In this document: positions 40,271 through 50,226 of the stretch, in pieces
Layout: every line of letters begins with the position of its first letter
Numbering within the stretch: position 1 is the stretch's first letter
Assembly: GCF_003752415.1 (NCBI RefSeq)
Contig: NZ_RKHG01000001.1
Span: 868,001 to 932,000 of the forward strand
Direction: 5' to 3'
DNA length: 64,000 bases
From: Luteococcus japonicus
GTDB lineage: Bacteria; Actinomycetota; Actinomycetes; Propionibacteriales; Propionibacteriaceae
Made by a program: the position numbers and the translations under genes
Notes under the pieces: generated by a model
Databases searched by the model: none
What the model was told of the DNA's origin: nothing
The model's input: only the letters and a program-made list of their open reading frames with translations

Positions 40271-41275
40271 GTGGACACCCTGACTGACCTGGCCATCGAG
40301 ATTCGCGGCCTGCGCAAGAGCTACCGCACCCTGCGCGGTGGACAACGGATCGCCGTCGACTCCCTGGACCTGCAGGTGCCGCAGGGCGGCGTGCACGGAT
40401 TCCTCGGGCCCAATGGCTCCGGCAAGACCACCACCATCAAGATGCTGCTGGGCCTGGTGCGTCCGGACCGGGGCAGCATGAGCGTGCTGGGCCACCCGGT
40501 GCCCGACCGCCTGCCGCAGGTGATCGCGCGGATCGGCGCCGTGGTGGAGCGGCCGCGCTTCTTCCCGAACTTCAGTGGCCGGCTGAACCTCGAGCTCGCC
40601 GCGGACGCCGGTGGCTTGCCCCGGGCACGGGTGGACCGCGTGCTGGACCAGGTGGGCCTGCTCGCCCGCGCCAAGGACCCCTACCGCACCTACAGCCTGG
40701 GCATGCAGCAACGCCTGGCCGTGGCCAGCACCCTGCTCAAGGACCCGGAATTGCTCATCTTCGACGAACCCACCAATGGCCTTGACCCGGCCGGGATCCA
40801 CGAGGTGCGCGAGACCATCCGCAACCTGGGGCGGGAGGGCCGCACCGTGCTGGTCAGCTCCCACCTGTTGTCCGAGGTGGAGCAGATGGCTGACACCGTG
40901 AGCATCATCGGCAAGGGACGCCTGCTGACCAGCGGCTCGGTGGTCGAACTCCTGGGGGCCCGGGCCAGCCGGATGCGGATCCGCGTGGACGACTCCACGC
41001 GCGCAGCCCAGCTGCTGGTCCAGAACGGTCTGCAGGTGGTGCCGGACGGCACCGCCCTGTTGGTGGAGTCCGCCGGTGACCCGGCGCGAATCACCCGGCT
41101 GCTGGCCGACGAGGGCCTCTACCTCCGGGAACTGGTCAGTGTCCGTCGGGATCTGGAGGCGGTCTACCTGGAACTCACCGACGGTGAGGGCCTCTCCCCA
41201 GACCAGGGCCCCGGCATCGAACTTCCGCCGCTGTCCCGAACCATCGCTTCCCGAACCACTGCGAAGGAGTCCTGA
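40271..41275 (+). CDS. ABC transporter ATP-binding protein, drug-type
   Basis: 334 residues. Walker A GPNGSGKTT, signature YSLGMQQR (BcrA-like variant), Walker B LLIFDEPTNGLDP and H-loop SSHLLSEVEQ, plus a C-terminal extension of about 100 residues. GTG start, leaderless with TAGCGT at 40259-40264. Pairs with the permease that starts 1 bp after its stop. Likely exporter or self-protection pump. Confidence 0.92.
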   Translation: MDTLTDLAIEIRGLRKSYRTLRGGQRIAVDSLDLQVPQGGVHGFLGPNGSGKTTTIKMLLGLVRPDRGSMSVLGHPVPDRLPQVIARIGAVVERPRFFPNFSGRLNLELAADAGGLPRARVDRVLDQVGLLARAKDPYRTYSLGMQQRLAVASTLLKDPELLIFDEPTNGLDPAGIHEVRETIRNLGREGRTVLVSSHLLSEVEQMADTVSIIGKGRLLTSGSVVELLGARASRMRIRVDDSTRAAQLLVQNGLQVVPDGTALLVESAGDPARITRLLADEGLYLRELVSVRRDLEAVYLELTDGEGLSPDQGPGIELPPLSRTIASRTTAKES

Positions 41276-41276
41276 C

Positions 41277-42260
41277 ATGCTGCGACTCGTGCGGGCGGAA
41301 CTGCGCCGTCTTGCTCACCGCCGGACCACCATCTGGACGCTGGCGGCGCTGCTGCTCGCCCTGTCGGCCCTCGGCTATGGCGCCTGGAAGTCCTCGGCTC
41401 CACCGACCCCGGCACAGCAGGCCGCGGCCCGGCAGGGCTGGGAGGAAGCACGCAAGGACTGGGAACTCAACAAGCACATCCAGATCCAGGAGTGCGAGCG
41501 GAGCAACGCGGAGCTGCGCAGCCAGGGCGTGGACTCCCTGATGGAGTGCACCGAGGAGAACCTCGCGCCGAAGGCCCACTACTACGGCGTCCAGGCTGGC
41601 CCAGTCTCCCAGCTCACCACCGGTCTGCACTTCGCGGCCGCCCTCGGGCTCACCGCAGTGTGTGTCGTGATCGGCGCCAGTTTCATCGGGGCCGAGTTCA
41701 GCACGGGGAACATGGCGGGCTGGCTCCTGCAGGAACCGCGCCGCAGCCGGGTCTTCTGGGCCAAGTTGCTGACTCTGGCCGCTGCGTCAGTCGGCCTGTG
41801 CGTGGTGACCTGTGCGATCGCACTGGCCGGGATCGGGGCGATCGGCCAGGTCAACGGGCTCGCCTGGGACCTGACATCCACCGACCAAGTCCGCCTGATC
41901 GGCCGCCTGGCACTCGCCAGCCTGATGGCGATCGCGGCCGGGTTGGCGGCAGCCGGGCTGGCATTCCTGACCCGTCACACCGCGGCAGTCTTGGGGGTGA
42001 TGGCTGCCCTGGGCGTCGGCTCCGCGATTCTGACCGGAAGCCAGAGCCGCCTCCAGCGCTTCAGCCTGGTCAACAATGTGGAGGCCTGGGTCGACGGCCC
42101 CAAGAGCTATCTGGTGGCCATCTGCCGCCGCGATGGAACGGACTGCGAGTACCCGCAACGCGTCCTGGAACGAGGCGACGCGGGGCTCTTCCTGTTCGGA
42201 CTGGCGGCGCTGGCCGTCGCGCTGGGTTGGTGGTCCTTCCGGCGTCGCGACGTTGCGTGA
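41277..42260 (+). CDS. ABC-2 type permease
   Basis: 327 residues. First helix at about 20-37, an external loop with two cysteines (QECERSN, MECTEEN), then five helices from about 115; final RR rich tail. ABC-2 type partner of the preceding ATPase. The extracellular loop Cys pair may form a disulfide. Confidence 0.87.
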   Translation: MLRLVRAELRRLAHRRTTIWTLAALLLALSALGYGAWKSSAPPTPAQQAAARQGWEEARKDWELNKHIQIQECERSNAELRSQGVDSLMECTEENLAPKAHYYGVQAGPVSQLTTGLHFAAALGLTAVCVVIGASFIGAEFSTGNMAGWLLQEPRRSRVFWAKLLTLAAASVGLCVVTCAIALAGIGAIGQVNGLAWDLTSTDQVRLIGRLALASLMAIAAGLAAAGLAFLTRHTAAVLGVMAALGVGSAILTGSQSRLQRFSLVNNVEAWVDGPKSYLVAICRRDGTDCEYPQRVLERGDAGLFLFGLAALAVALGWWSFRRRDVA

Positions 42261-42291
42261 CGGGTCCTTGACCCGGCGCTGAACGCACGTT

Positions 42292-42314
42292 TAATTTATT
42301 GAACGTGAGTTCAA
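42292..42314. promoter_or_regulatory. TetR operator over a leaderless promoter
   Basis: TTGACC (42268-42273) and TAATTT (42292-42297) form a promoter with an 18-base spacer. TTGAAC-GTGA-GTTCAA (42299-42314) is a perfect 6-bp inverted repeat that includes the GTG start at 42305. A bound repressor would block both start of transcription and translation. Confidence 0.7.
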
Positions 42315-42970
42315 ACCCTGCCGACCTCCTGCCCCAGGCACGCATCCGCCTGGCGGCCCTGGAACTGTTCGGCACCCAGGGCTTCGTGAAGACGACGATC
42401 CGCCAGATCGCCGCACGTGCCGGCGTCTCCCCCGGCCTCGTGATTCACCACTTCGGCAGCAAGAACCAGCTGCGAGCACACTGCGACGACTGGGTGATGG
42501 ACCTGATCGAGCAGGAGAAGACGCTGCTCACCATCGGACCCCAGCCGGCCCTGCGGGACTACCTCGCCGAACACCCCGAGTACGAGCCGGTGATGGCCTA
42601 TCTGGTCACCGGCCTGCGGGAGGGCGGCAAGATCGCGGACCGGATCTACACCCGGACCGTCGCCATGACCGAAGGCATGCTGGACCTGGCCGAGGCCAAC
42701 GGCCTGGTCCGGATACCCGAGGACCGGGAGGCCGCCACGGCCTTCCTGGTGGCCAGCTCGCTGGGTTTCCTGATGCTCTCGGACCAGTTCGCCCGCCAGC
42801 TGGGTGGTCAACACCTGAACGACCCCGATGTGGTCGCTCGTTATGGCCTGGTTGCCGCCGAAGTCTTCACCCATGGCCTGTTCACGCCTGCCTACCTGGA
42901 GGCGCTGAAGGCCGCCAACACCACGCCCCCGGGAGACGGGAATGAACGACCTCGCAATCCAGACCACTGA
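42305..42970 (+). CDS. TetR-family repressor of the downstream ABC exporter
   Basis: 221 residues. N-terminal helix-turn-helix ([20 protein letters not shown] and [19 protein letters not shown]). GTG at 42305 was preferred over TTG at 42299, because the -10 is 7 bases upstream. The 3' end overlaps the next ATPase gene by 29 bp, so one operon is likely. Probably self-regulated through the 42299-42314 dyad and induced by the substrate. Confidence 0.9.
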   Translation: MSSNPADLLPQARIRLAALELFGTQGFVKTTIRQIAARAGVSPGLVIHHFGSKNQLRAHCDDWVMDLIEQEKTLLTIGPQPALRDYLAEHPEYEPVMAYLVTGLREGGKIADRIYTRTVAMTEGMLDLAEANGLVRIPEDREAATAFLVASSLGFLMLSDQFARQLGGQHLNDPDVVARYGLVAAEVFTHGLFTPAYLEALKAANTTPPGDGNERPRNPDH

Positions 42971-43847
42971 CCTGGTCAAGACCTTCGGCAAGGTGCGGGC
43001 CCTCGACGGGCTCAACCTCGAAGTCCCCACCGGCCAGGTGCACGGCTTCCTCGGCCCCAATGGCGCCGGGAAGTCCACCACCATCCGCGTCCTGCTCGGC
43101 CTGCTGCGCGCCGACGGCGGCACGGCACGCCTGCTGGGAGGCGACCCCTGGAACCAGGCACCAGAAGTGCACCGCCGCCTGGCCTATGTGCCGGGCGACG
43201 TGAACCTGTGGCCCAACCTGACCGGCGGGGAGTCCATCGACATCCTCGGCCGCGCCCGCGGCGGCCTGGACAAGGCCAAGCGCGCCGAGCTGATCGAGGT
43301 CTTCGGCCTCGACCCCCGCAAGAAGGGCCGGGCCTATTCCAAGGGCAACCGGCAGAAGGTCGCGCTGGTGGCGGCACTGGCCTCGAATGTGGACCTGCTG
43401 CTGCTCGACGAGCCCACCAGCGGACTGGACCCGCTGATGGAACGCGTCTTCACCGACCGGATCCGCGCCGAACGCGCCCAGGGGCGCACCGTCCTGTTGA
43501 GCTCGCACATCCTGAGTGAGGTGGAGGCGCTGTGTGACCACGTCTCGATCATCCGCGCCGGGCGCGTCGTGGAGACGGGCACCCTCGACGAGCTGCGGCA
43601 CCTGCACAGCCTGCAGGTCACCGCGGGCCTGGACAGCGTGCCCGCCGAGCTGGGCACCATGCCGGGCGTGCACGACCTGCAGGTGGAGGGGACCAGGATC
43701 CGCGCCCACGTCGATGCGGACCAGATGAATGCCGTGCTCACGGTGCTCACCCGGCACGGGGTGCGCAATCTCACCTCGACCCCGCCCACCCTCGAGGAGC
43801 TCTTCCTGAGCCACTACGACGCCGGGAGCAAGGGGGCGGCGAAATGA
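42942..43847 (+). CDS. ABC transporter ATP-binding protein
   Basis: 301 residues. Walker [10 protein letters not shown], signature YSKGNRQKV (variant), Walker [15 protein letters not shown]-loop [10 protein letters not shown]. The variant signature matches the family that pairs with polyketide-antibiotic-type exporters. Overlaps both neighbours (29 bp and 4 bp). Confidence 0.92.
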   Translation: MNDLAIQTTDLVKTFGKVRALDGLNLEVPTGQVHGFLGPNGAGKSTTIRVLLGLLRADGGTARLLGGDPWNQAPEVHRRLAYVPGDVNLWPNLTGGESIDILGRARGGLDKAKRAELIEVFGLDPRKKGRAYSKGNRQKVALVAALASNVDLLLLDEPTSGLDPLMERVFTDRIRAERAQGRTVLLSSHILSEVEALCDHVSIIRAGRVVETGTLDELRHLHSLQVTAGLDSVPAELGTMPGVHDLQVEGTRIRAHVDADQMNAVLTVLTRHGVRNLTSTPPTLEELFLSHYDAGSKGAAK

Positions 43848-45451
43848 GCACCCTCACCGGCACCGGGCTGATGCTGCGGCTGGCCCTGCGACGCAACTGG
43901 CTCTTCTGGACCCTGTGGATCCTGGGCCTGGCCTGCCTGATGCCCCTTACCTCCACCCAGTACGACACCATCATCCCGCCCGGCACGGACCCGCGGGCCA
44001 CGCTGGAGCCGTTGCGCACGAATCCGTCGATGCTGGCGCTGCTGGGCCCCGCCTTCGACATCTACACCAAGGGCGGTTTCGTCTTCTGGCGGGTGGGCGG
44101 TTTTGCCGGCATGTTCGCCGGCCTGATGGGCGGTTTCGGGATCATCCGGGCCACCCGCGCCGAGGAGGAGGAAGGAAGGCTGGAGCTGCTGCGCTCCGGC
44201 GCTGTCGGCAGACACGCTCCGCTGGCCGGTGCCCTGCTGCTGTCCACTCTGGGCTGCGTGCTGTTGGCGGCAGTCACGGCGGCATGGACCGCAGCCGCGG
44301 GCCTGCCGCTGGCGGGATCCGTGGCCGGCGGCGCCGCCATCGCCGTCGAGGGGCTCGTCTTCGTCGGGCTCGGGGCGGTCTGCGCACAGGTCTTCGAGAA
44401 CTCGCGCAGCGCCCGCGCCTGGACGCTGGGCCTGTTCTGGGGCGGGATGCTCCTGCTGCGGATGATCGTCGACGGCGCCGGCCCCGACGCGTCCTACACC
44501 GCACTGCGCTGGGCCATCCCCCTGGAGTGGGGCATGCTGGTGCGCCCCTTCTCCGACGAACGCTGGTGGGTGCTGCTGCTGCCCCTGGGCCTGTCCCTCG
44601 CGCTGGTGGCGCTGGCCTTCCGGTTGGAGTCCGCCCGCGACCACCTCTCGGGGCTGCGCCAGAGCGCCCCGGGCCGCGCCGAGGCACCGGGCTGGATGAA
44701 TGGCGCCTGGGGACTGGCCTGGCGACTGCAACGCGGCGCGTTGCTGGGCTGGCTGGCAGCCGTAGTGGTCTGCTCGGCCGGCATCGGATCCATCATGAGT
44801 CAGATGGACCAGTCCATCGCCGCCAATCCCCAGATGGGCGAGATGCTGCAGAAGATGGGCGGCAGCGCCAACCTGCAACTGTCCTTCTACGTCGCGATGA
44901 TCGCCATCATGGGCACGGTGGTGGCCATCATGGCGGCCTCGATGCTGGCCCGGCTGCGCACCGAGGAGGTCCGCGGACATGCCGAGCAGATGCTGGCGAC
45001 GGTCACCAGCCGTTGGAGCCTGGCTCTCAGCCACCTGGTGCTCGCCCTGGGCGGATCCTGCCTGGCCTTCCTGGCGGTCGGCGCCTCGATGCCGCTGGTG
45101 CAGGCACAGCGCCAGGGCGACTGGGCCCTGGTGGGCCAGTACTTCCGCACGGCGGCCGGCCTGTTGCCGGGCCTGTGGCTGGTCGTCGGGATCGCGATGC
45201 TGCTGATCGGCTGGTTGCCCCGGCTGACCTCGCTGGTCTGGGCCGTGCTGGGCTGGACGCTGTTCTGCACCTGGTTCGCGGTGCTCTTCGACCTGCCCGG
45301 CTGGCTGGTCCGCCTGCAACCATGGGGTCACCTGGCCCACCTGCCCCGCGACCCGATGGACTGGACCGCCTTCGCCGTGGAGACGGCGCTGGCCCTCGCG
45401 TTGCTGGTGCTCGGCCTGGTGGGATACCGGCGCAGGAGCATTCCCGCCTAG
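43844..45451 (+). CDS. ABC exporter permease, 12-helix antibiotic type
   Basis: 535 residues with two sets of about six membrane segments separated by a loop near 265-290. It matches the single-chain permeases of antibiotic exporters: [18 protein letters not shown] at the N-terminus, [21 protein letters not shown] and [18 protein letters not shown]. It forms an exporter with the preceding ATPase under TetR control. Its TAG stop overlaps the purE stop on the other strand. Confidence 0.9.
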   Translation: MSTLTGTGLMLRLALRRNWLFWTLWILGLACLMPLTSTQYDTIIPPGTDPRATLEPLRTNPSMLALLGPAFDIYTKGGFVFWRVGGFAGMFAGLMGGFGIIRATRAEEEEGRLELLRSGAVGRHAPLAGALLLSTLGCVLLAAVTAAWTAAAGLPLAGSVAGGAAIAVEGLVFVGLGAVCAQVFENSRSARAWTLGLFWGGMLLLRMIVDGAGPDASYTALRWAIPLEWGMLVRPFSDERWWVLLLPLGLSLALVALAFRLESARDHLSGLRQSAPGRAEAPGWMNGAWGLAWRLQRGALLGWLAAVVVCSAGIGSIMSQMDQSIAANPQMGEMLQKMGGSANLQLSFYVAMIAIMGTVVAIMAASMLARLRTEEVRGHAEQMLATVTSRWSLALSHLVLALGGSCLAFLAVGASMPLVQAQRQGDWALVGQYFRTAAGLLPGLWLVVGIAMLLIGWLPRLTSLVWAVLGWTLFCTWFAVLFDLPGWLVRLQPWGHLAHLPRDPMDWTAFAVETALALALLVLGLVGYRRRSIPA

Positions 45452-45996
45452 TGGTTGTGCAGCCGCACCTTCTCGCCCTTGGCCATCGCCAGGTCACGCA
45501 GGCTGGCCTGGAAGTCCAGCATCTTCTGGGTCAGCCCTGCGTCGCCGGCGGCGATCATCCGGGCCGCGAGCAGGCCGGCATTGCGGGCATTGCCGATGCT
45601 GACGGTCGCGACGGGCACCCCGGCGGGCATCTGCACGATGCTGAGCAGGGAGTCCATCCCGTCGAGGTACTTCAGCGGCACGGGCACGCCGATCACCGGA
45701 AGCGGGGTCAGCGCGGCCAACATGCCGGGCAGGTGTGCCGCGCCCCCGGCGCCGGCGATGATGCAGCGCAGGCCACGAGCGTGGGCCTGGCGGCCGTAGG
45801 TCACCATGTCCTCCGGCATCCGGTGGGCACTGACGACGTCGGCCTCCCAGGCGATGCCGAACTCGTCGAGGGCGACGGTGGCAGCCTCCATCGTGGGCCA
45901 GTCGGAGTCGGAGCCCATCACGATCCCCACCAGCGGGGCAATCGGTTCGGACTGGGCCAGCACGGACAGCGGGGTGGTCAGGTCAGGATCAGGCAT
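45448..45996 (-). CDS. purE: N5-carboxyaminoimidazole ribonucleotide mutase
   Basis: 182 residues with a 20-residue N-terminal extension. PurE motifs [39 protein letters not shown] and [12 protein letters not shown]. Purine biosynthesis. The stop shares CTAG with the opposite permease gene. It overlaps purK by 8 bp. Confidence 0.95.
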   Translation of the reverse strand: MPDPDLTTPLSVLAQSEPIAPLVGIVMGSDSDWPTMEAATVALDEFGIAWEADVVSAHRMPEDMVTYGRQAHARGLRCIIAGAGGAAHLPGMLAALTPLPVIGVPVPLKYLDGMDSLLSIVQMPAGVPVATVSIGNARNAGLLAARMIAAGDAGLTQKMLDFQASLRDLAMAKGEKVRLHNH

Positions 45997-47191
45997 TGGG
46001 GTCTCCCATCAGGTAGCCGGCGGCGTGCCGGGCTCGCTTGGTGACGTCGCCAGGGTCGTCGCCATAGGTGGTGACGTGGCCCACCTTGCGGCCTGGCTTC
46101 ACGTCCTTGCCGTACAGGTGGACACGCAGCTTGCGGTCCCGCGCGAAGCAGTGCTGCAGGGCACCGGTGAGGTCCTCCTCGGTGCCACCCAGCACATTGG
46201 TCATGACGACGTGGGGTGCCCGCAGCCCCGGATCTCCCAGGGGCAGGTCCAGCACGGCGCGCAGGTGGTTCTCGAACTGGCTGGTGTGCGCCCCGTCGAT
46301 GGTCCAGTGGGCGGTGTTGTGCGGACGCATCGCCAACTCGTTGACCACCACGGAACCGTCGGCGCGCTGCATCAGCTCGACAGCCAACAGGCCGGTGATG
46401 CCGAGCTCCCCGGCAATCCGCAGGGCGAGTTGCTGCACCTCGCTGGCCTGTTCCTCGGCCAGATCCGGGGCCGGGCTGGTGGTCTCGGTGCAGATCCCGC
46501 CGGTCTGGGTGGTCTCGGTGACCGGGTAGGCAACCGCCTGCCCTTCGGGTGAACGGGCCACCAGGCAGGACAGTTCACGACGGAAGTCGACGAACTCCTC
46601 GGCGACGATCACGACGCCTTCGCGGCTGATGGTGCCACCGTCGACGGTGCTGCCCTCCTGGGCGATCACCTCGAAGGGCTCGGCCACCTGCTCGGGCCCG
46701 TCGATCTTCCACACCCCCTTGCCGTCGTAGCCGCCGCGGGAGATCTTGGCGATCACCGGCCAGCCGATCCGTTCGCCGAAGGCCACCAGCTGTTCGGGGC
46801 TCTCGCAGATCTCGAAGACGGGGTTCGGCGCGCCGAGTTCGGCCATCCGGCGACGCATCACGGCCTTGTCCTGGGCGTGCACCAGCGCGTCGGGTCCGGG
46901 ACGCACGGCGACGCCGGACTCCTGGACGGCACGCAGCAGGTCCACCGGTACGTGCTCATGGTCGAAGGTGATCACGTCGCAGCTGGCCGCAAAGGCCAGC
47001 AGCTGGTCACGGTCGGTGTAGTCGCCGACGGTGACGTCACGCACCACCTGGGCTGCCGAGACGTCGGGGCCCTCGGCCAACAGGCGCACCCGGATTCCCA
47101 GGCCGATGCTGGCCTGGTGCATCATCCGGGCCAGCTGGCCACCCCCGACGATGCCGACGACATAGGGACGCGAAGTCTGTGCACTGCTCAC
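45989..47191 (-). CDS. purK: 5-(carboxyamino)imidazole ribonucleotide synthase
   Basis: 400 residues. ATP-grasp enzyme: [33 protein letters not shown] and [17 protein letters not shown]-dependent carboxylation of AIR, acting just before PurE. GTG start; TAAAGT (minus, 47198-47203) lies 6 bases upstream, so it is probably leaderless. Confidence 0.95.
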   Translation of the reverse strand: MSSAQTSRPYVVGIVGGGQLARMMHQASIGLGIRVRLLAEGPDVSAAQVVRDVTVGDYTDRDQLLAFAASCDVITFDHEHVPVDLLRAVQESGVAVRPGPDALVHAQDKAVMRRRMAELGAPNPVFEICESPEQLVAFGERIGWPVIAKISRGGYDGKGVWKIDGPEQVAEPFEVIAQEGSTVDGGTISREGVVIVAEEFVDFRRELSCLVARSPEGQAVAYPVTETTQTGGICTETTSPAPDLAEEQASEVQQLALRIAGELGITGLLAVELMQRADGSVVVNELAMRPHNTAHWTIDGAHTSQFENHLRAVLDLPLGDPGLRAPHVVMTNVLGGTEEDLTGALQHCFARDRKLRVHLYGKDVKPGRKVGHVTTYGDDPGDVTKRARHAAGYLMGDPNA

Positions 47192-47256
47192 GGGCCGACT
47201 TTACCGTCCTGGAGGGGCCTGCCCGGACCTTGCCACTGACCCGCAGGCCCAGCACG

Positions 47257-48387
47257 ATGGGTCCTGTGACCCAGCATCCCTATGATCCCCTGGCCACCCT
47301 GCGCGGCGACGACGGTGGCACCTTCGACGTCTTTCTGCACGGCATGGTCTTCCTGGACATCATCTTCACCGGTCTGGCCAAGGCCCCGGACCACGGCGAG
47401 GAGATCTGGTCCGAGGGAATGGGCTCCTGCCCGGGCGGCATCGCGAACCTTGCCGTGGCCACCTCGCGTCTGGGCCTGCGCACCGCGCTGGGGGCCGCCT
47501 TCGGCGACGATGACTATGGCGAGTTCTGCTGGCGCACCCTGACGGAGCAGGAACACGTGAACCTGGACCATTCCCGTCGCTATCCCGGCTGGCACTCCCC
47601 CGTGACCGTCTCACTGGCCATCGGCGACGATCGTCAGATGGTCACGCACGGTCACGACGCACCGGAATCCGCCACCGCCATGATCGGAACGATGCCGCGG
47701 GCGCGGGCCTGCCTGCTGGACCTCAAGCCCGACGTGCCGCTCTACGAGGACCAGGAGCTGACCTGGGCGGCCCAGGCCAGGCAGAGCGGTTCACTGCTCT
47801 TCGCCGATGTCGGTTTCGACCCGTCGGGCCGCTGGTCGCCGAGCGTGCTGGACCAGCTGCAGTTCTGTCACGCCTTCATGCCCAATGCCGTCGAGGCGAT
47901 GGCCTACACCCGGACCGACACCCCGACCGATGCGCTCTACGTCCTGGCCGACCGGGTGCCGTTGGCTGTGGTCACCGACGGCCCGCGGGGCGCGGTGGCC
48001 ATCGACTCCATCTCCGGTGAGGAGGCCCAGGTGCCCGCGCTCCGGGTCAAGGCGATCGACGCAACGGGCGCCGGCGACGTCTTCGGGGCGGCGCTGGTGC
48101 TGGGCACGCTGGCCCAGTGGCGGCTGGCGGATCGGCTCGCCTTTGCATCGCTGTGTTCGTCCTTGGCGGTGCAGCAGGTCGGTGGTTCCCTGGCGGCACC
48201 CGGCTGGGGAGACATCGCCGACTGGTGGCAGCGGATCAAGACGCTCGAACCCGATGTGCACGCGCCGCGCGCCTATCTGGACAGCGTGCGACGCCGGTAC
48301 GCCTTCCTCGACGAGATCGTGCCGCACGTGCCGCACACGGCCGTGCGTCGGGCGGCCGCGACCATCGCCCGGCTGTCAGACGCCTGA
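47257..48387 (+). CDS. PfkB-family carbohydrate kinase
   Basis: 376 residues. Signature 1 region GMGSCPGGIANLAVATSRLG and signature 2 IDATGAGDVFGAAL (Asp274 as base). Shows the N-terminal substrate lid and an unusual C-terminal extension (about 330-376). Substrate not predictable from sequence; ribose, fructose-6-P or nucleoside are possible. ATG 47257 chosen; GTG at 47266 also possible. Confidence 0.88.
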   Translation: MGPVTQHPYDPLATLRGDDGGTFDVFLHGMVFLDIIFTGLAKAPDHGEEIWSEGMGSCPGGIANLAVATSRLGLRTALGAAFGDDDYGEFCWRTLTEQEHVNLDHSRRYPGWHSPVTVSLAIGDDRQMVTHGHDAPESATAMIGTMPRARACLLDLKPDVPLYEDQELTWAAQARQSGSLLFADVGFDPSGRWSPSVLDQLQFCHAFMPNAVEAMAYTRTDTPTDALYVLADRVPLAVVTDGPRGAVAIDSISGEEAQVPALRVKAIDATGAGDVFGAALVLGTLAQWRLADRLAFASLCSSLAVQQVGGSLAAPGWGDIADWWQRIKTLEPDVHAPRAYLDSVRRRYAFLDEIVPHVPHTAVRRAAATIARLSDA

Positions 48388-48391
48388 CGGC

Positions 48392-48937
48392 TCAGTCGGC
48401 CAGTTCCTCGTTGACCCAGTCGTCGGCGGACCTCACGGTGCCCAGGGCCGGAGCCCCGAAGAGCAGTTCGGAGAGCATGACGTGGACATGTTCCACGTCG
48501 GGGATGTCACGCAGGTAGACGGGGTCCTCTGCGGCCGTGGTCAGCTTCAGCGAGCCGCAGCCCAGCATCCGGTCCAGCAGTCCGCGTTCGCTGGCGATGT
48601 CATTGATCCGGGTCAGGGGCAGGTCATGGCTGGTGCGGGTGATGATCCCCTGCCGGTGGATGATCCGACGATTGGTCAGGGTCCAGGTGTTCGACAGCCA
48701 GCGCAGTACGGGCAGCAGCACACCGACGATCAGCAGCACGCCGACCAGGCCCAGCGCCGCCCAGCTGCCCCAGGGCTCTGCCTCGGGCGGCATCTTGGCG
48801 AGCCCAGCCCCCAGGCCGACGGCCAGCAGCACGAGCACCAGCACCGGGAGGATCAAGGCCTTCACGTGTGTGTGCATCTGGCGCACCACCTCCTCCTCGG
48901 CACCCAGGCGACGGCGGGATCGTGGCGCATTGGTCAT
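48392..48937 (-). CDS. PH-domain (bPH2) membrane protein
   Basis: 181 residues. Two membrane segments (about 26-46, 58-78), then a bacterial PH-like domain with WTLTNRRIIHRQGIITRTSHD, LTRINDIASERGLLDRMLG and GSLKLTTAAEDP. Matches the Rv3278c position next to birA. Leaderless start: TACCGT ends 6 bases before the ATG. Role unknown. Confidence 0.88.
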   Translation of the reverse strand: MTNAPRSRRRLGAEEEVVRQMHTHVKALILPVLVLVLLAVGLGAGLAKMPPEAEPWGSWAALGLVGVLLIVGVLLPVLRWLSNTWTLTNRRIIHRQGIITRTSHDLPLTRINDIASERGLLDRMLGCGSLKLTTAAEDPVYLRDIPDVEHVHVMLSELLFGAPALGTVRSADDWVNEELAD

Positions 48938-48980
48938 GCGTCCACGGTACCCGGGCACCGGATCTGCCCGGGCCGGACAA

Positions 48981-49053
48981 CACTTCGACCCTCCCGATGC
49001 TGCTTCGACCCTCATGGAGGGGGGGTCGAAGCAGCACCTCGGGGGTCGAAGTG
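48981..49053. repeat. 73-bp imperfect palindrome, upstream end of element B
   Basis: Outer arms CACTTCGACC and GGTCGAAGTG; inner arms TGCTGCTTCGACCC and GGGTCGAAGCAGCA. A single-base bulge offsets the two. The core motif CTTCGACC occurs twice per arm. Closely similar to 50069-50138 in the same orientation, so the two flank the nuclease gene as direct repeats, each internally palindromic. It lies 43 bp upstream of the PH-domain start. Confidence 0.9.
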
Positions 49054-49169
49054 GCCTGCCAGCGCGTCGGGTGCGTTGCGCCATCCACAGAACCGGTCCG
49101 TCGAGGAATTGTCCACAGGGCTTCGACGAGGTCTTGGCGCGGTCCGCGGGGACCATCAGCCTTGGCCCC

Positions 49170-50084
49170 ATGTCCCGTCTGGTCACGCATCGCCAACTCC
49201 GCGCCGAGGGCTTCGACGCCCATGAGGTCTCCCGAAAGGTGTCCGCCGGGTCCTTCCACCGGATCCGCCGCGGGGTCTACCTCGACGGTGAGCCCAAGGA
49301 CGACCGTGTGGGGCGCTATCTGGTGCAGTGCTGTGCCGTTCTGGCCCGGTGCGGACCGGAGACGGTGCTCAGCCATGCCTCGGCGGCGGCCGCATGGGGC
49401 CTGCCCCTGCCCTGGGCGGCTCTGGGCACCGTGCACGTCATCCAGCCTCGACGCAAGGGCGGCCGAAGCCGTGCGGGGGTGTGCGTGCACCGGGCGAAAC
49501 TCGGCGACGACGCCTGTCTGCGCTTCGGCCACCGGGTGACCACGCTCCCCCGCACTCTGGTGGACCTTGGCCGGTCTCTGGACCTCGGGTGGGCGGTGGC
49601 CGCCATGGACGATGCCCTGCACCACCAGCGGTGCGCCCACCATGAGCTGGCCACGGCATTGCGGGACCAGGCCGGCAGGCCCGGATGCCGCGGGGCGGCC
49701 CGCGCCGTCGCGCTGGCCGACCACAGGTCTGAGAGCGTCGGCGAGTCACTGTCTCGCGTCCTGTTGGTCCAGGCCGGGCTGGGCCCGGACGAGTTGCAGC
49801 ATGAATTCCCCCACTCCAATGGGGTGGACCGGGTCGACTTCTGGTGGGAGTGCGGAGTCGTGGGTGAGTTCGACGGTCAGCTGAAGTACCGGGCCCAGGC
49901 GATGCCGGGAATGAGCCCGGATGAGGTGCTCTGGGCGGAGAAGCAGCGAGAGGACCGGCTGCGCCGTCGCGGGCTCGTCGTCGTGCGGTGGACCTGGGAC
50001 GAGTTGCTGCACCAACCCGAGGTGGTCGTCGCCCGCATTCGGGAGGCGCTGGCCACAGCGCGCGCCGCGCCTCGACCCTCCTGA
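49170..50084 (+). CDS. AbiEi-like winged-helix plus PD-(D/E)XK nuclease protein
   Basis: 304 residues, paralogous in layout to the protein at 1282. N-terminal winged-helix ([40 protein letters not shown]). C-terminal DUF559/Vsr-like nuclease: E192 in [10 protein letters not shown]223 in RVDFWW, E233-x-D235-G-x-x-K239-Y, E257-K-Q-R260. The stop lies inside the downstream palindrome. Before the gene, TTGTCCACA (49109-49117) and CATCCACAG (49082-49090) resemble DnaA boxes. No partner toxin gene is present. Inserted between core genes (PH-domain and birA). Likely a site-specific nuclease acting on the palindrome or its target; unproven. Confidence 0.78.
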   Translation: MSRLVTHRQLRAEGFDAHEVSRKVSAGSFHRIRRGVYLDGEPKDDRVGRYLVQCCAVLARCGPETVLSHASAAAAWGLPLPWAALGTVHVIQPRRKGGRSRAGVCVHRAKLGDDACLRFGHRVTTLPRTLVDLGRSLDLGWAVAAMDDALHHQRCAHHELATALRDQAGRPGCRGAARAVALADHRSESVGESLSRVLLVQAGLGPDELQHEFPHSNGVDRVDFWWECGVVGEFDGQLKYRAQAMPGMSPDEVLWAEKQREDRLRRRGLVVVRWTWDELLHQPEVVVARIREALATARAAPRPS

Positions 50085-50138
50085 TGCTGCTTCGACCCAC
50101 ATGGGCGGGGGTCGAAGCAACACCTCGGAGGTCGAAGC
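50069..50138. repeat. 70-bp imperfect palindrome, downstream end of element B
   Basis: GCCTCGACC to GGTCGAAGC outside, GCTTCGACCC to GGGTCGAAGC inside. Nearly the same sequence as 48981-49053. The TGA stop of the nuclease gene at 50082-50084 lies in the left arm, 13 bases from its edge. Element A has the same arrangement with a different palindrome sequence. Confidence 0.9.
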
Positions 50139-50160
50139 GGCACCGGGGCCACAGCGGATC

Positions 50161-50188
50161 CGGCTGTGCCAACCGTTGGCACGAGCCG
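50161..50188. terminator. Hairpin between element B and birA
   Basis: CGGCT-GTGCCAA-CCG-TTGGCAC-G-AGCCG: 12 paired bases with one bulge. Lies 39 bp past the birA stop on the minus strand and past element B on the plus strand, so it may end both transcripts. Probably belongs to the original core locus. Confidence 0.7.
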
Positions 50189-50226
50189 CGCCACAAATGG
50201 AACGCTCGTCGGCGATGCCCGCCGGC

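Noticed and set aside
49109-49117. Origin of replication suggested by a perfect TTGTCCACA DnaA box
   Set aside because: Only one perfect box and one weak one are present, with no cluster and no dnaA/dnaN genes nearby.
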